The position numbers and the translations under genes were made by a program. From assembly GCF_000227295.1 (NCBI RefSeq), contig NZ_JH165054.1, positions 620,693-684,692 on the forward strand: a stretch of 64,000 bases of DNA. Reading direction: 5' to 3'. Numbering within the stretch: position 1 is the stretch's first letter; each line of letters starts with the position of its first letter. The notes beneath the pieces are model-generated. The model was not told the DNA's origin and searched no databases. It saw only the letters and a list, made by a program, of their open reading frames with translations. This DNA is from Cutibacterium avidum ATCC 25577. Lineage in GTDB: Bacteria; Actinomycetota; Actinomycetes; Propionibacteriales; Propionibacteriaceae. Shown in pieces: positions 9,000-19,415 of the stretch.

Positions 9000-9062
9000 A
9001 CTGGCCGATGGTGACTGTGGAACAGGTTTCAGGAGCGTCGGGGCAACCCGTCAGAGCAGGAC

Positions 9063-10310
9063 TCAGCCCCTGACCGGGGTCACCCTCCTGGCCACCAGGA
9101 CGGCCAGCAGGGTCGCCGCGACACCGACACCGAAGGTCACCGCGTAAGCCTGGGTGCCACCTCCCCAGTCGGCGAGGCGTCCGGCCATCGTTGTCCCGAA
9201 GGCATAACCGAGGCTGTTCACGGCCGCCATGAGGGTCATGACGGTACCGATCCGTCCGGCGGACGCCGATCGCTCCGCGACGCTGTAGAGGGTGATCATG
9301 TACGGTGCCGCAGCCATGCCGAGGACGATCAGGGCCGGGACCAGCGGGCCGAGGTGATGGACGACGAGCAGCGGGGCTGCGAACACCGCCAGCCCCAGGG
9401 CGAAGAGCTTCCACCTTGCGACGAGGTCGAGGCGTCTGGCCAACCTCGGCAGGGCCAGACCGGCAGCCGCACTGCCGACCGACAACAGGGCGTGCAGCAG
9501 GCCCGCCAGACCAGGCCGCCCCGCCTCCGTGGCAAGACTGGTGGTTCCGGTCTGGACGGACCCGAAGACCATGCCCATGAAGATCATGCCGACGCAGGTG
9601 GCCAACACACCAGCAGTGAACAACGGGCCGGGAGCACGACGCTCCGACGGGGTCGAGACCCCCGAACGGTCGGTCCCGCCACGGTGCACCTCGACGAGCT
9701 TTGACGTCGGGTCCAGGGCGAACCAACTGCCCAGCACCAACAACATGGAACCGGCGACGAGGAGGCCAGGGACGGGGCCCGCAAGCACCGCGAGGATTCC
9801 GACCAAGGCCGGTCCGAGGGCGAAGGCGGCCTCGTCAACGGATCCCTCCCACGCGAAGGAGGTCTCCAGCACCCCCGCCTCGATGTTGGGATTCGCCGCT
9901 CCCATGGCCCGCCAGCGAACTCTCGCCATGGTGCCGATCTGAGGCATGAAGAATCCCGCGACGCCTCCGATGGTGGCCACGATCGGCCAGGTGGCTCCCA
10001 TCTCGGCAGCCATTCCTTCGGCGATCAGAGCGAATCCACCGACCACGGACTGCACCAGCAGCACTGTGCGCTGACCGTGACGGTCGGTCAGGGCGCCGAA
10101 GATGGGAGAGCCGACGGCGATGGCCAGGGCCACGATGCCCGCGGCCAGACCACCAGGGCCCAGTCGTCCCGCCACCTGCGGGCTGGAGACGAGCAACAGG
10201 GTGCCCAACTGGCTCATGGCCAGGGGCAGACGAGCCAGGGCGGAGACGGTGACGAAGGTGCCGCCTGGCAGGGAGAACAGAGTTCGGTAGCTCACGGAGC
10301 CGGACGACAT
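9063..10310 (-). CDS. MFS transporter, probable efflux type
   Basis: The 415-residue product has about 12 hydrophobic segments and the MFS signature loop GALTDRHGQRTVLL between helices 2 and 3. The start at 10310 (MSSGSVSYRTLF) follows AGAGAGG on the minus strand. Sequence style (SRP-like segments and a central linker near residue 200 rich in charged residues) suggests a drug or metabolite exporter, but no substrate can be assigned. A stem-loop separates it from the M20 peptidase gene upstream, so it is probably transcribed separately. Confidence 0.85.
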   Translation of the reverse strand: MSSGSVSYRTLFSLPGGTFVTVSALARLPLAMSQLGTLLLVSSPQVAGRLGPGGLAAGIVALAIAVGSPIFGALTDRHGQRTVLLVQSVVGGFALIAEGMAAEMGATWPIVATIGGVAGFFMPQIGTMARVRWRAMGAANPNIEAGVLETSFAWEGSVDEAAFALGPALVGILAVLAGPVPGLLVAGSMLLVLGSWFALDPTSKLVEVHRGGTDRSGVSTPSERRAPGPLFTAGVLATCVGMIFMGMVFGSVQTGTTSLATEAGRPGLAGLLHALLSVGSAAAGLALPRLARRLDLVARWKLFALGLAVFAAPLLVVHHLGPLVPALIVLGMAAAPYMITLYSVAERSASAGRIGTVMTLMAAVNSLGYAFGTTMAGRLADWGGGTQAYAVTFGVGVAATLLAVLVARRVTPVRG

Positions 10311-10421
10311 GGGCAGGCCTCTCTGTGACGGGAACAACTGGCTGTCCGCGTCTGCCCACCCTTCTGACGCGAGCCCCGGTGACCGTCACTCGGACAAGAG
10401 ATGGTTCCGTCGGACGCCCCA

Positions 10422-10455
10422 GGCCCTGCTGACCGGCACAGCCGACAGCAGGGCC
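10422..10455 (-). terminator. Stem-loop between the M20 dipeptidase and MFS genes
   Basis: A 10-bp perfect stem (GGCCCTGCTG / CAGCAGGGCC) with a 14-nt loop lies about 40 nt after the dipeptidase stop on the minus strand. There is no T-run. Confidence 0.6.
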
Positions 10456-10495
10456 ATTCTACGCGGGAACGCCTTTCGGTGGAACTCGCGCCAGC

Positions 10496-11845
10496 TCACT
10501 CCGCCAGGCCGGCGAGCATGAGTGCCTCGGTGAGGATGGCCTTGCGGAAGTCACCCAGGTGCAGGGACTCGTCGATGCCATGCATGCGCGACTCCGGATC
10601 GGTGACGGCCGTCACGAGGACGGTCGCCTGCGGGAACGCATTCTGCAGATCGGTCACAAGGGGAATGGCGCCGCCGGTACCCATCTCGACGGGTTCCTGA
10701 CCCCAGGCCAGCTTGAATGCCTCGTTGGCGATCTCGGCCCGCTTCCCGGTGAAAGGAACGATGCCCGGCTGACCGAGCTGACCACGGGTCACCTTGACGT
10801 GGGCGCCGAACTCGACGTGGGTCTCCAGATGCTTGACGAGAGCCTCCATGGCCTCGCCGGCGTCCTGGCCAGGGGCGACGCGCAGGCTGATCTTGGCGCG
10901 AGCGGTTGCCGGCAGGATATTGATGGCGTCCTTGACCGGGGTGGCGTCGATGGCGACGACGGTGACCGACGGCTTGGTCCACATCTTCTCTACGGCGCGT
11001 CCCCGACCGACCCACTGGACTCCGTCCAGCACACCGGTCTCCTCGCGCAGACGATCCTCCGGGTAGTCCAGCTCCGGCCCGGCGAATCCCTTGAGACCGT
11101 CGACGGTAACCTCACCAGTCTCGTCATGCATGGTCGCGATGAGACGGCACAGGGTCGTCAGGGCGTCGGGGACGATGCCACCGAACTGGCCGGAGTGCAG
11201 CGCGTGGTCGAGGGTGGAGACCTCCACGACGCAGTCGACGACGCCACGCAGGGTGGTCGTCAGGGAGGGCACGCCCTGAGTCCAGTTGACCGAGTCGGCG
11301 ATGACGATGACGTCGGCGGCCAGCTCCTCCTTGTGGCCGGCGATGATCGCCTCCATGGAGGGGGAGCCGATCTCCTCCTCACCCTCGACGAAGAGGATGA
11401 CGCCGACCGGCGGCTTGCCGTCGAAGGCACGGATGGCAGCCAGGTGGGCAGCGACGCCACCCTTGTCGTCAGCGGTGCCACGCCCGAAGAGACGCTCTCC
11501 CCTGGTGGTGGCGACGAAGGGGTCGGTGTGCCACTCGTCGAGGTTGCCGGTTGGCTGGACGTCACCGTGGGAGTACAGCAGAACGGTGGGCTTGCCCTCG
11601 GGGGCAGGCCAGTGAGCGATGACAGCCGGCAGCCCGTCATTCTCGGTGATGACGTTGACGTCGGCGGCACCAGCCTCCCTGGCGGCAGCTGCGACGAATT
11701 CGGCTCCGGACCTCACATCGTCGGGTTTCTGTGAACTGATCGACTGCACCGCGACGTGACGGGTGAGTTGCGCAACAGCATCGTCGAAACCGGAATCAAC
11801 CTTGGCAGACAGGTTCTTGAGAGCATGAGAAAGATCCATGATCAA
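10496..11845 (-). CDS. M20/M25/M40 family dipeptidase
   Basis: This 449-residue cytoplasmic metallopeptidase has the di-zinc site motifs LYSHGDVQP (His and catalytic Asp), GRGTADDKGG (bridging Asp), FVEGEEEIGSP (general-base Glu and metal Glu), and a C-terminal SRMHGIDES carrying the last metal His. It most likely cleaves dipeptides, as in related actinobacterial M20 dipeptidases. The start at 11845 gives MIMDLSHALKN; the ATG two codons later is equally possible. It has no operon partner. Confidence 0.92.
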   Translation of the reverse strand: MIMDLSHALKNLSAKVDSGFDDAVAQLTRHVAVQSISSQKPDDVRSGAEFVAAAAREAGAADVNVITENDGLPAVIAHWPAPEGKPTVLLYSHGDVQPTGNLDEWHTDPFVATTRGERLFGRGTADDKGGVAAHLAAIRAFDGKPPVGVILFVEGEEEIGSPSMEAIIAGHKEELAADVIVIADSVNWTQGVPSLTTTLRGVVDCVVEVSTLDHALHSGQFGGIVPDALTTLCRLIATMHDETGEVTVDGLKGFAGPELDYPEDRLREETGVLDGVQWVGRGRAVEKMWTKPSVTVVAIDATPVKDAINILPATARAKISLRVAPGQDAGEAMEALVKHLETHVEFGAHVKVTRGQLGQPGIVPFTGKRAEIANEAFKLAWGQEPVEMGTGGAIPLVTDLQNAFPQATVLVTAVTDPESRMHGIDESLHLGDFRKAILTEALMLAGLAE

Positions 11846-11878
11846 AGTGTAGGGTCGCCTCCGTGCCTCACCGTCGGA

Positions 11879-12541
11879 TTATGAGGCGGTTACATACCCG
11901 GCTGCTCCATACCTCGGGCAGTCAGGACCCCCATGGAGGCAGGTGGGACCCGACCGCCCCGAAGGCCGGAGCCCCCATCGGTCAGTTCCCGTGACCCTTG
12001 CGAAGGAGGGGGCGAGGATATCCATGGGCAATGGGAACACGACCGTCGAATTCTGATTGGCTCCCAGCTCAAGAGGCATCTGCAGATACCGCAACTGCAG
12101 TGAGGTCGGGCTCTTCGAGAGTTCGTCGGCTGCCTGCGGCACCTCGCCGGACGCCTGCATCTCGCCGCGTGCGTTGATGACTTTCGCCCGCCACTCCCTC
12201 TCTGCCTCCGCCTTACGGGCCATGGCCCGCTGCATCGCCTCCGGGATCTCCACGTCCTTGATCTCCACAATGGATACATCGACACCCCCACGAGTGCGTC
12301 TGCACCTCGATGATCTCACGGAGGTCCGTGTTGAGTTCCTCCCGATGGGCGAGGAAGGTGTCGAGATCCGCCCGGCCTAGGACGCTTCACAACGTCGTCT
12401 GAGCAATCTGGCTCCTCGCTATCGCGTAATTCTCCACATTCATGACAGCATCCATGAGGTCCCGTCACGTTGAACGGGACGACGGGGTTGACACAAGCCG
12501 GGACATTGTCGCGGGTGATGATCTCCTGAGGCGGGATCGTC
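11879..12541 (-). pseudogene. Decayed stomatin/SPFH-domain protein remnant
   Basis: Two minus-strand frames together resemble the second half of a bacterial stomatin. One frame (12541 to about 12400) reads TIPPQEIITRDNVPACVN and then loses phase. A second frame (about 12280 to 11990) reads VSIVEIKDVEIPEAMQRAM, followed by an AEREWRAKVINARGEM stretch and a QLRYLQMPLELGANQNSTVV stretch. The membrane anchor and first SPFH strands are missing, and at least two frameshifts are needed to join the pieces. It abuts the norB remnant at a deletion junction near 12541. Confidence 0.82.
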
Positions 12542-13413
12542 AAGGAACATCACCGTCCAGCGAGGCAGGAACGGCGTCGACGACCGCGACTCACGCCGGG
12601 CTCCAAGCTGCATGAATCCCCACGCCTCGACCGTGAGGAACGTCAGTGGGATGGCCTTCGCGGCCGAGAAGAAGGTGCCGATGGCCATGTGCGCGCTCGG
12701 GGGCACGAGAAGTACAGGTGGTGCATGGTACCGAGCACCCCACCGGCTGAGTAGAGGATGAGGTCCATGTAAGTGACACCCAACGCCACCTCCTCGCGGA
12801 CGACACCGACCAGACGACCATGTCGGCCGTTGGACGGTTCACCACGATCGGGTCTGCCGGCCAGTTGTTTGTGTACGAATAGCTGTAGCCAGGTCGATCC
12901 ACGGCCGTCCCAGGCGGTCCACGCGAAAAAGTCGGTCAAGTGCCTAGCTTGTGCCGGGTCCTTGATATTGGCCTGGTGCGGTTGATTCTCTCTAGCTTTG
13001 ATTCGAGCGTCCAGGGCCAACGTCGCGGAACGACGCAGATAGTCAGCGGTGAGGTCGGGGTCAAGGTACCCACCGTGGCGGATGATGGACCCGTACTCCA
13101 TGAGGCCTCGGTTATTGAAGGCTTCCTGCCCGGCAACGATGTCGTCATGGGTAAACAGCACCTCTCCGGTGGTGGAGACAACCTTGTTGGGTATGGGTAT
13201 GGAGTCGTTATAGGTGTGACAGGCGAGGATGCCCATCACCGTGAATCCCAGGATCATCACGAGGGCGATCCCTTGCACCCACCCTTCACTGACGACCATC
13301 CGTCGGCGACGAGGCTCTTCTGGTTGCTTGCCTTTATCGCCCGGGGCGTAAGCCGATCGTATATTGACGATACAGTCATCATAAATTATGAGCGTGTCCT
13401 CCTCCCCCACCAC
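12542..13413 (-). pseudogene. norB: Decayed quinol-dependent nitric oxide reductase (norB) remnant
   Basis: Pieces of a qNorB-type nitric oxide reductase appear in three minus-strand frames. The N-terminal part is readable (VVSEGWVQGIALVMILGF, then a periplasmic segment with GQEAFNNRGLMEYGS and a DYLRRSATLALDARIK run up to DFFAWTAW). A second frame gives YSYTNNWPADPI and NRPTADMVVWSV. The first frame then resumes with VREEVALGVTYMDLILYSAG and GTMHHLYFS, and a third frame reads AIGTFFSAAKAIPLTFLTVE. Compared with the usual length of about 750 residues, a large central block and the C-terminus are gone. The original start may be near 13299 (MVVSEGW). Confidence 0.88.
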
Positions 13414-13500
13414 GCCACGATGCCAAGCACGTCTCGGGAAGCGGCCCCTATCCTTGTGCTATTGCTCTTGCACTGCAGCGGATGTCACCGAGGAGGGCCC

Positions 13501-15579
13501 GTGATCCTGCTGGTCGACAACCACGATTCCTTCACCTTCAACCTGGCACACCTGTTGGCCGAAGTCAGCGGGATCGAGCCAGTGGTGGTCCGCACTGAGG
13601 AGGTCGAGCGTGAAGGGATCCTCCGCCGACTGGCTGACGGCGAATTCGACCACGTGGTCATCGGGCCAGGACCTGGCACCCCGCACAACGACAAGGATTT
13701 CAAGATCGCCGGCCAGGTGATCGACGCCTCCAACAAACTCCCCCTGCTCGGAGTGTGCCTGGGCCACCAAGGCCTCGGGTTACGTCACGGTGCCCAGTTG
13801 CAGACCATTCGGCCCCATCACGGCATCGTCAGCCGAATTCATCACTCCAGGCGCGGAATCTTCGCCGGGTTACCGCAAGATTTCGAGGCGACTCGGTACC
13901 ACTCACTGTGCTTGACCACGTTGGGTGACCAGATCGTCGAACATGCTCGCGCCGAGGATGGCGCCATCATGGCGTTCAAGGTTGCCGACCGGCCACATTG
14001 GGGCGTGCAATTCCACCCAGAGTCAGTCATGACGCAGGTCGGATGTCAGTTAATGACGAACTTCCTGGCGATCGGCAGCCAGCCACGACACAGCGAAGTA
14101 CGCGACAAACGCGAACCGCGCAACATCCAGTCACGAAAGTGTCCCCGGACTACGGCACGGTGGACAATCCACCACCAAGCGGTGGACATCGATCTCGACG
14201 AAGAAGCCACCTTCAGCCGCCTCGCTGCCGACGGTGACGCCTTTTGGTTGGACTCGGCCACCACGCGTGGCGACACCGGCCGTTGGAGTGTCATGGGCAC
14301 GGTGTCGGGGGCGGCGTCCGAACTGGTCAGTTACGACGTCGCCACGAACACGTTAACGGTCAACGGGCGAACCCAGTCTGGTAATGTACTGGACTTCTTG
14401 GAACGCCGTCTTGCAGATGGAGTACCACGGAGGGACCCGGAACTGGATAACATCCCGTTCGCAGGTGGTTATGTCGGTTTCCTGGGCTATGAGTGCAAAG
14501 CGCTGACCTTGGGCCCGAATGCGCACTGCAGCGAACTGCCCGATGCCATGTGGATGCGTCCGGCCAGCTGGATTGCGTATGACCACTACCGACATCACGC
14601 TCACCTCCTAGCCTTGGACGACCGTAACACGCCCGGCTGCAATGAGGCCGCTGATCTGTTGGACGCACTGGCTGCGACGCTGGTGGAGCGACCAGGTAGC
14701 AGCGAAGGGCCCGCACCGCTAACCGTGCCTGTGGAAGGGTCGTGGCGGCTCAGCCGAGGGGGCTACCAGGACCGTGTTGCCGCAATCCAGCAGGCGCTAA
14801 CACGCGGTGACTCGTACGAGGCCTGTCTCACCGACACGTGGACCTCCCAGTGCGACGTGGACGGCTGGCAGTTGTACCGCGCACTACGGCGTCGAAACCC
14901 AGCCCCCTATGGGGCGTATCTTCGGTTTACCGACCCGCATGTAGAGGTGTGCTCTTCATCCCCGGAACGGTTCCTGCGAGTACGCGACGGCATCGCTGAA
15001 TCCAAGCCGATCAAGGGGACGATGGCCCGCTGTGATGATCCGGTGGAGGATGCCCGGGGAATTGTCGATTTACACACTGACGCGAAAAACCGCGCCGAGA
15101 ATCTCATGATCGCTGATCTGGTGCGCAACGACCTGTCGCGCGTGTGCCAACCAGGCACGGTGGAGGTACCACGTCTGATGGCGATCGAGTCATATGCGAC
15201 GGTGCACCAGATGGTGACCACGGTGCGCGGACGATTGCGTGAGGACGTCGGATTGGTCGACGTACTGCGAGCGACCTTCCCTGGTGGATCGATGACCGGG
15301 GCACCGAAGGAACGGTCCGTGGAGATCTTAGACGGTCTAGAGGTCGGCGCCCGGGGAATCTACTCGGGAATCCTGGGATATCTCGGCTTCGATCGCACCG
15401 CCGACCTCAGCATCGTGATACGGACGGTGGTCCGAACGGGGTCGCGAGTAACGGTCGGTGCCGGCGGCGCAATCGTCGCAGCTTCCCAGCCCGACGAGGA
15501 GTGGCGCGAGAAGAACCTCAAAGCGGCTGCACCGTTGGCTGCGCTGATGGAGGCAGTGCACAACGTTCCACGAGTCTGA
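13501..15579 (+). CDS. pabAB: Aminodeoxychorismate synthase, fused PabA-PabB
   Basis: This 692-residue enzyme makes 4-amino-4-deoxychorismate from chorismate and glutamine for folate synthesis. Residues 1-190 are a class I glutamine amidotransferase (VDNHDSFTFNL, GPGPGTP, nucleophile Cys in GVCLGHQG, and HPES). After a linker, residues 230-692 are the chorismate-binding PabB part (SKPIKGT, RAENLMIADLVRNDL, ESYATVHQMV, FPGGSMTGAPK). No PabC lyase domain is attached. The GTG at 13501 has AGGAGG 5 nt upstream; the frame stays open further upstream but is not coding. It lies next to the pseudogene block on the opposite strand and looks intact. Confidence 0.93.
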   Translation: MILLVDNHDSFTFNLAHLLAEVSGIEPVVVRTEEVEREGILRRLADGEFDHVVIGPGPGTPHNDKDFKIAGQVIDASNKLPLLGVCLGHQGLGLRHGAQLQTIRPHHGIVSRIHHSRRGIFAGLPQDFEATRYHSLCLTTLGDQIVEHARAEDGAIMAFKVADRPHWGVQFHPESVMTQVGCQLMTNFLAIGSQPRHSEVRDKREPRNIQSRKCPRTTARWTIHHQAVDIDLDEEATFSRLAADGDAFWLDSATTRGDTGRWSVMGTVSGAASELVSYDVATNTLTVNGRTQSGNVLDFLERRLADGVPRRDPELDNIPFAGGYVGFLGYECKALTLGPNAHCSELPDAMWMRPASWIAYDHYRHHAHLLALDDRNTPGCNEAADLLDALAATLVERPGSSEGPAPLTVPVEGSWRLSRGGYQDRVAAIQQALTRGDSYEACLTDTWTSQCDVDGWQLYRALRRRNPAPYGAYLRFTDPHVEVCSSSPERFLRVRDGIAESKPIKGTMARCDDPVEDARGIVDLHTDAKNRAENLMIADLVRNDLSRVCQPGTVEVPRLMAIESYATVHQMVTTVRGRLREDVGLVDVLRATFPGGSMTGAPKERSVEILDGLEVGARGIYSGILGYLGFDRTADLSIVIRTVVRTGSRVTVGAGGAIVAASQPDEEWREKNLKAAAPLAALMEAVHNVPRV

Positions 15580-15685
15580 AGGCGATCCAGCAAGGCGCGC
15601 TTTTTCGCACGGGAAGTGCGCCATGACAACGAGGGAACCGTCAAACCTGCTCAATCACAGAGTCAGCCGGGCCAGGAAACTCCTG

Positions 15686-17944
15686 TCACTCCCCCATGGC
15701 AGTCGGAATCGGCTTGCGCCAGGCTCGTTCGATCTCGCCAAGGAGGAGGCTGAACAGACCGTTAACCTCGATCTCACCGTGATCAATGACCTCGCCAATA
15801 CGGGCAGTCGGCACACCGTGCTCCTGGCACAGCTCCTTGAACTCACGGTAGTCGGCACCGGACAACGAGACGACGGCGCGAGCTGGGGACTCCGAGAAGA
15901 GCAGCACCGAGGGCTCCCCCTCGGGCAGGGTGACCGAGGCACCGAGGCCGCTGAGCAGACAGCTCTCCACGAGAGCCTGGGCCAGGCCGCCGTCGGACAG
16001 GTCGTGAGCGCTGGAGAGCAGACCGCGCCTGGCAGCCTCCACCATGACCGCGGCCAGGGCCTTCTCGGCGTTCAGATCGGGCATCGGGGGCATGCCGCCG
16101 AGGTGACCGGCGTGAATGACGTCGTCGTAGACCGATCCACCGAACTCGCACTTCGTGGTGCCGAGCAGCAGGACAGCGTCACCGTCATGGGCGAAGGCGG
16201 AGGGGATGCGGGTGCGAACGTCGTCAATGACACCGAGGACACCGACGAGCGGGGTGGGCCGGATGGACTCGTCACCGGTACGGTTGTGCAAGGAGACGTT
16301 GCCACCGGTGACCGGCACACCGAGCTCGCGGCAGCCGTCGACCAGACCGAGGATGGTCTCGTCGAACTGCCACATGATGTCGGGATCGTACGGGGATCCG
16401 TAGTTGAGGCAGTCGGTGACGGCCACCGGGGTCGCGCCGCTGACGGCGACGTTGCGGTAGGCCTCGCACAGAGCCAGCTGGGCACCCAGGTATGGGTTGA
16501 GGGTGGTCTGACGACCATTGGCGTCCAAGGACAGCGCGATGCCGAGGTTGGTCTCCTCGTCGACGCGGATCATGCCGGCGTCGTTGGGCTGGGCCAACAC
16601 CGTGTTGCCACGCACGAAGCGGTCGTACTGGTCGGTGATCCAGGAGCGGTCACACAGGTGAGGAGAACCAACCAGAGCCAGCAGAGCACCTGCCAGGCCC
16701 TCTCCAGAGTTGTCGCGCGGAAGGTTGTTGGCGTCATTCCCGTTGAGCTCGTCGATCCACCACGGACGAGCTGCGGGCATGTCGAGGACCGGACCGTCGT
16801 GAGCGACGGTGCGCGGATCGACGTCGACGATCCGCTCGCCGTGCCAGTCGATGTGAAGACGGCCGGTGTCAGTGACCTCGCCAATGACGGTGGCGGCCAC
16901 TCCCCAGTGCTCGCAGATCTCCATGAACTCGTCGAGCTGGTCCGGACGCACGACGGCGGCCATCCGCTCCTGGGACTCGCTCATGAGGATCTCCTCGGGG
17001 GCGAGGCTGGGGTCGCGCAACGGGACGCGGTCGAGCTCGACGTGCATGCCACCATCGCCGGCACTGGCCAGCTCCGAGGTGGCGCACGAGATACCGGCCG
17101 CACCGAAGTCCTGCAGGGCCTCGACGACGCCGGCATTGAACAGGTCGAGGGTGCACTCGATGAGCAACTTCTCCATGAAGGGGTCGCCCACCTGGACGCT
17201 GGGCCGCTTGGACTCCCCCTCGGCGGCGAAGGACTCGGAGGCCAGGATCGACGCACCACCGATGCCGTCACCACCCGTCGCAGCACCGAAGAGGATGACG
17301 AGGTTTCCCACACCGGAGGCCTTGGCGAACTGTAGGTCCTCGTGACGCAGCACTCCGACGCACAGCGCGTTGACCAGCGGGTTGCCGTAGTAGGTGGGGT
17401 CGAAGAGGGTCTGGCCGCCGATCGTCGGCAGACCGAGGCAGTTTCCGTAGTCGGCGATGCCGGAGACGACGCCGGGCAGTACTCGGGCGGTGTCGGGACG
17501 GTCGAGGGGCCCGAAGGCCAGGGCATTCATGACGCCGACCGGGCGAGCGCCCATGGCCATGATGTCGCGAACGATGCCGCCGACTCCGGTGGCTGCTCCC
17601 TGATGGGGCTCGACATAGGACGGATGGTTGTGGGACTCCGCCTTGAACGTGACGGCCAGCCCATTGCCGATGTCGACGACGCCGGCGTTGTCACCGATGC
17701 CTGCCAGCAGCGGGCCGAGCGGCGTGCGCTGGGGCAGGTTGCCGAAGCGTCGTAGGTACTTCTTGGACGACTTGTACGAGCAGTGCTCCGACCACATCAC
17801 CGAGTACATGGCGAGCTCGCCGCCGGTCGGGCGGCGTCCCAGGATCTCCCGGATGCGCTGGTACTCGTCGGCGGACAACCCCAACTCGGCCCAGGGCTGT
17901 TCGACGTCGGGGGTGCTGACGGCGTTCTCAACTGTGTCTGCCAC
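15686..17944 (-). CDS. purL: Phosphoribosylformylglycinamidine synthase, large subunit
   Basis: PurL (752 residues, the small-PurL type) converts FGAR to FGAM using ammonia channelled from PurQ, and needs PurS as bridging subunit. Motifs include [23 protein letters not shown], and two ATP-binding segments ([12 protein letters not shown] and [13 protein letters not shown]). The GTG start gives [12 protein letters not shown]. The partner genes purQ and purC-purS lie 11 kb away on the same strand rather than adjacent, as they are in many bacteria. Confidence 0.97.
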   Translation of the reverse strand: MADTVENAVSTPDVEQPWAELGLSADEYQRIREILGRRPTGGELAMYSVMWSEHCSYKSSKKYLRRFGNLPQRTPLGPLLAGIGDNAGVVDIGNGLAVTFKAESHNHPSYVEPHQGAATGVGGIVRDIMAMGARPVGVMNALAFGPLDRPDTARVLPGVVSGIADYGNCLGLPTIGGQTLFDPTYYGNPLVNALCVGVLRHEDLQFAKASGVGNLVILFGAATGGDGIGGASILASESFAAEGESKRPSVQVGDPFMEKLLIECTLDLFNAGVVEALQDFGAAGISCATSELASAGDGGMHVELDRVPLRDPSLAPEEILMSESQERMAAVVRPDQLDEFMEICEHWGVAATVIGEVTDTGRLHIDWHGERIVDVDPRTVAHDGPVLDMPAARPWWIDELNGNDANNLPRDNSGEGLAGALLALVGSPHLCDRSWITDQYDRFVRGNTVLAQPNDAGMIRVDEETNLGIALSLDANGRQTTLNPYLGAQLALCEAYRNVAVSGATPVAVTDCLNYGSPYDPDIMWQFDETILGLVDGCRELGVPVTGGNVSLHNRTGDESIRPTPLVGVLGVIDDVRTRIPSAFAHDGDAVLLLGTTKCEFGGSVYDDVIHAGHLGGMPPMPDLNAEKALAAVMVEAARRGLLSSAHDLSDGGLAQALVESCLLSGLGASVTLPEGEPSVLLFSESPARAVVSLSGADYREFKELCQEHGVPTARIGEVIDHGEIEVNGLFSLLLGEIERAWRKPIPTAMGE

Positions 17945-18035
17945 AGGACAAATCTAGCCGTTGGATGGCGTCATTGCCGCCCCGACCACGTATTGCCGGC
18001 TCACTCAGCGCATGGGGAGGGCGGAACGTCTTACC

Positions 18036-19382
18036 ATGAGCCACGTGAGTACCGCCCCATCGAACCCTCGTCACCGCGGTGCCATGACATGGGTGGTGTG
18101 GATCACCGCGGTCATCGCCTACGGGTTTGCCGTCATGCAGCGAACCTCTCTGGGCGTCATGGGGCTGACGGCCGCAGACCATTTCAACGCCCCGGCGTCC
18201 GTCGTCGCCACTTTCATGGTGCTCCAGCTCGCGGTGTACGCCGTTCTGCAGATTCCGGCCGGTGTGGCCGTCGATCGGTTGGGGTCAAGAGTCGTCATCA
18301 CTGCTGGATCAGTCCTCATGGCCGTCGGCCAGGTCGTCATGGCCCTGGCAGGGAGTGTGGGAGGTGCCATGCTCGCCCGCATCCTGGTGGGATGTGGCGA
18401 CGCCTTCATCTTCGGTGCTGCGGTGCGTCTGGTGCCTGCTTGGTTCCCGACTCGTCAGATCCCGCTGATGACTCAACTCACTGGTCTGTTGGGCCAGTTC
18501 GGACAGGTTGTCTCGGCCGTCGGCCTGGTGGCGATAGTGGAGACCAGCGGGTGGCGTTCGAGCTACTTCCTCGCTGCGGCCGGGGCGGCACTGGCCGCAG
18601 TGCTGGCCGTCCTTCTCATCCGTGACGCCCCGCCCGGAGTCGAGCCGGAACGCACCGACGCCAATCTCAAGCAACTCCCCCACCAAGTTGTCGAGGTCGT
18701 CAAGCATCCCTCGACGAGGCTGGCCTTCTGGGCCCACATGTCGTCGAACTTCGCCGGCATCGTCTTCTCGCTGATGTGGGGGATGCCCTACCTCACCCAC
18801 GCCGAGGGCCGATCGACGGCCACTGCCTCGACACTCATGACGGTGTACGTCATTGCCAATGCCATCGCCGGACCAACGGCGGGCATCCTGACCAGCCGAC
18901 ACCCCATTCGTCGTGGCACCCTCGTCGAGGCCATGATCGCCGCCTCCACGGTGGCGTGGCTGATCGTCCTGGTGTGGCCAGGGCCCGCTCCGCTGTGGAT
19001 GCTCTACGTCCTCGTCACCTGCCTGGGCATCTCACTGCCCGGTGGGGGCGTTGGGTTCGACGTGGCTCGCACCTTCCAGCCCGGCAACCGGCTGGCCACC
19101 GCGACCGGTGTGGCCATCACGGGCGGATTCTTCTTCGGCCTGCTGGAGATCGAGATCATCGGTCTGCTTCTCGAGGTACTGTGTCCCGGCGGGCACTACA
19201 CCCTCAGTGGCTTCCGCTGGGCCATGTCCACCCAGCTCATCATCTTCGCCATCGGTCTCATCGGCCTGGAGGTCAACCAGCGCCGTCTGTACCGGATCAT
19301 GATCGATAACGGCGTGACGGTGCCGACGTGGCGGGAGGCACTGGCACGCCAGTGGCGGGTCGTCAAGCAGCGTCGCCGCTGA
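18036..19382 (+). CDS. MFS transporter, nitrate/oxalate-type or organic-anion family
   Basis: The 448-residue membrane protein has about 12 hydrophobic segments, the first at WVVWITAVIAYGFAVMQRTS and a loop DRLGSRVVITAG after helix 2. The ATG at 18036 (MSHVSTAPSNP) is chosen by protein alignment sense; GGGGAGG lies about 15 nt upstream, and ATG at 18012 or GTG at 18045 are alternatives. The Arg in MQRTSLGV of helix 1 resembles MFS carriers of anionic solutes. No substrate is assigned. It converges with pepN. Confidence 0.85.
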   Translation: MSHVSTAPSNPRHRGAMTWVVWITAVIAYGFAVMQRTSLGVMGLTAADHFNAPASVVATFMVLQLAVYAVLQIPAGVAVDRLGSRVVITAGSVLMAVGQVVMALAGSVGGAMLARILVGCGDAFIFGAAVRLVPAWFPTRQIPLMTQLTGLLGQFGQVVSAVGLVAIVETSGWRSSYFLAAAGAALAAVLAVLLIRDAPPGVEPERTDANLKQLPHQVVEVVKHPSTRLAFWAHMSSNFAGIVFSLMWGMPYLTHAEGRSTATASTLMTVYVIANAIAGPTAGILTSRHPIRRGTLVEAMIAASTVAWLIVLVWPGPAPLWMLYVLVTCLGISLPGGGVGFDVARTFQPGNRLATATGVAITGGFFFGLLEIEIIGLLLEVLCPGGHYTLSGFRWAMSTQLIIFAIGLIGLEVNQRRLYRIMIDNGVTVPTWREALARQWRVVKQRRR

Positions 19383-19415
19383 ACAACCCGCCACTGTCAG
19401 GCGCGATGGGGCTCG

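Noticed and set aside
12940-13500. Upstream extension of the pabAB reading frame
   Set aside because: The frame is open but crosses the norB remnant on the other strand; the GTG at 13501 has an AGGAGG site and begins the amidotransferase fold exactly.
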